Assembly (NCBI GenBank): GCA_052171895.1
Contig: JBQMRN010000002.1
Span: 248,001 to 312,000 of the forward strand
Length of the DNA stretch: 64,000 nucleotides
Direction: 5' to 3'
Source: Arsenophonus sp052171895
GTDB lineage: Bacteria > Pseudomonadota > Gammaproteobacteria > Enterobacterales > Enterobacteriaceae
The position numbers and the translations under genes were made by a program. The stretch's first letter is position 1; each line of letters opens with the position of its first letter. The notes under the pieces were generated by a model. It saw only the letters and a list, made by a program, of their open reading frames with translations, ran no database searches and had not been told where the DNA came from. Positions 63,838-64,000 of this stretch are shown here, piece by piece.

Positions 63838-64000
63838 ATGAATATAGTGCCTGTAGTCGAAGTGCTACAAGGGCGTGTAGCGGTAGGTAAAGAAGTAACC
63901 GTTTGTGGCTGGGTACGTACAAGGAGAGATTCAAAAGTTGGTTTCTCATTCCTTGCCGTCTATGACGGTTCCTGCTTTAATCCATTACAAGCTATTGTAA
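63838..64000 (+). CDS. asnS: asparaginyl-tRNA synthetase, N-terminal part
   Basis: 54 codons to the window edge: MNIVPVVEVLQGRVAVGKEVT then CGWVRTRRDSKVGFSFLAVYDGSC, the OB-fold anticodon-binding start of AsnRS. An AAAGAGAG-type ribosome site lies upstream. The rest is outside the window. Confidence 0.95.
   Translation, partial: MNIVPVVEVLQGRVAVGKEVTVCGWVRTRRDSKVGFSFLAVYDGSCFNPLQAIV

Noticed and set aside
1..64000. CRISPR array, prophage or rRNA operon
   Set aside because: No regularly spaced repeats, phage structural genes or rRNA-like sequence were seen; the repeated blocks are IS copies.

Overview
The window looks like the chromosome of an AT-rich, host-restricted gammaproteobacterium of the order Enterobacterales in an active phase of genome decay. 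Intact genes are closest in length, motifs and order to Escherichia/Proteus/Providencia-type genes. The AT-richness, many broken housekeeping genes and many dead insertion sequences point to an insect symbiont of the Arsenophonus type (Morganellaceae). That placement is inference from gene content and was not tested with a tree.

Layout. 1-6.3 kb: ompA with wrecked matP on one side and wrecked sulA on the other, walled in by dead IS256, IS1595 and IS481 copies. 6.6-13.2 kb: long pseudogenes of tamA and tamB, then intact ytfP and a convergent intact ppa. 13.3-17.4 kb: an IS481 relic, then ftsY-ftsE-ftsX (ftsY with its N-terminal region broken). 17.4-22 kb: relics of IS91, IS1595 and IS256 around an N-terminal fragment of ptrA. 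22.1-24 kb: an intact two-domain glycoside hydrolase family 3 enzyme. 26.4-31.1 kb: intact cyoABCDE. 31.3-37.3 kb: pseudogenes of yajR and yajL separated by an IS256 copy and an IS1595 copy that is itself split by an IS91-family element carrying a decayed phospholipase-D-type nuclease. 37.4-52.3 kb: the conserved core thiI / xseB-ispA-dxs / pgpA-thiL-nusB-ribH-ribD-nrdR / secF-secD-yajC-tgt-queA. Here pgpA carries an internal stop and nrdR is dead. 52.4-62.3 kb: remnants of acpH, carB, carA and dapB among more IS relics. 62.4-64 kb: pncB and the start of asnS.

How the parts work together. Retained functions are aerobic respiration (cytochrome bo3), protein export (SecDF-YajC, FtsY), division (FtsEX), isoprenoid precursors (Dxs, IspA), riboflavin (RibD, RibH), thiamine phosphate activation and 4-thiouridine (ThiL, ThiI), queuosine (QueA, Tgt), NAD salvage (PncB) and pyrophosphate removal. 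Lost functions are arginine/pyrimidine entry (CarAB), the DapB step of lysine/diaminopimelate synthesis, the TAM outer-membrane assembly system, SOS division control (SulA), chromosome-terminus organisation (MatP), nucleotide-reductase regulation (NrdR) and several accessory proteins. From cyoA to acpH the gene order is that of E. coli, with deletions at the IS-rich joints.

No intact transposase, tRNA, rRNA or CRISPR array was found. The most interesting structures are an IS91-type insertion with about 1 kb of foreign cargo bounded by CTTG at both ends, a 188-bp foldback made of two IS256 left ends, an IS1595 copy flanked by inverted IS481 arms with the same junction, thiL running in frame into a nonsense-mutated pgpA, an ftsY reduced to its GTPase core, and a Gln-to-His change in the preQ1-contact position of Tgt.
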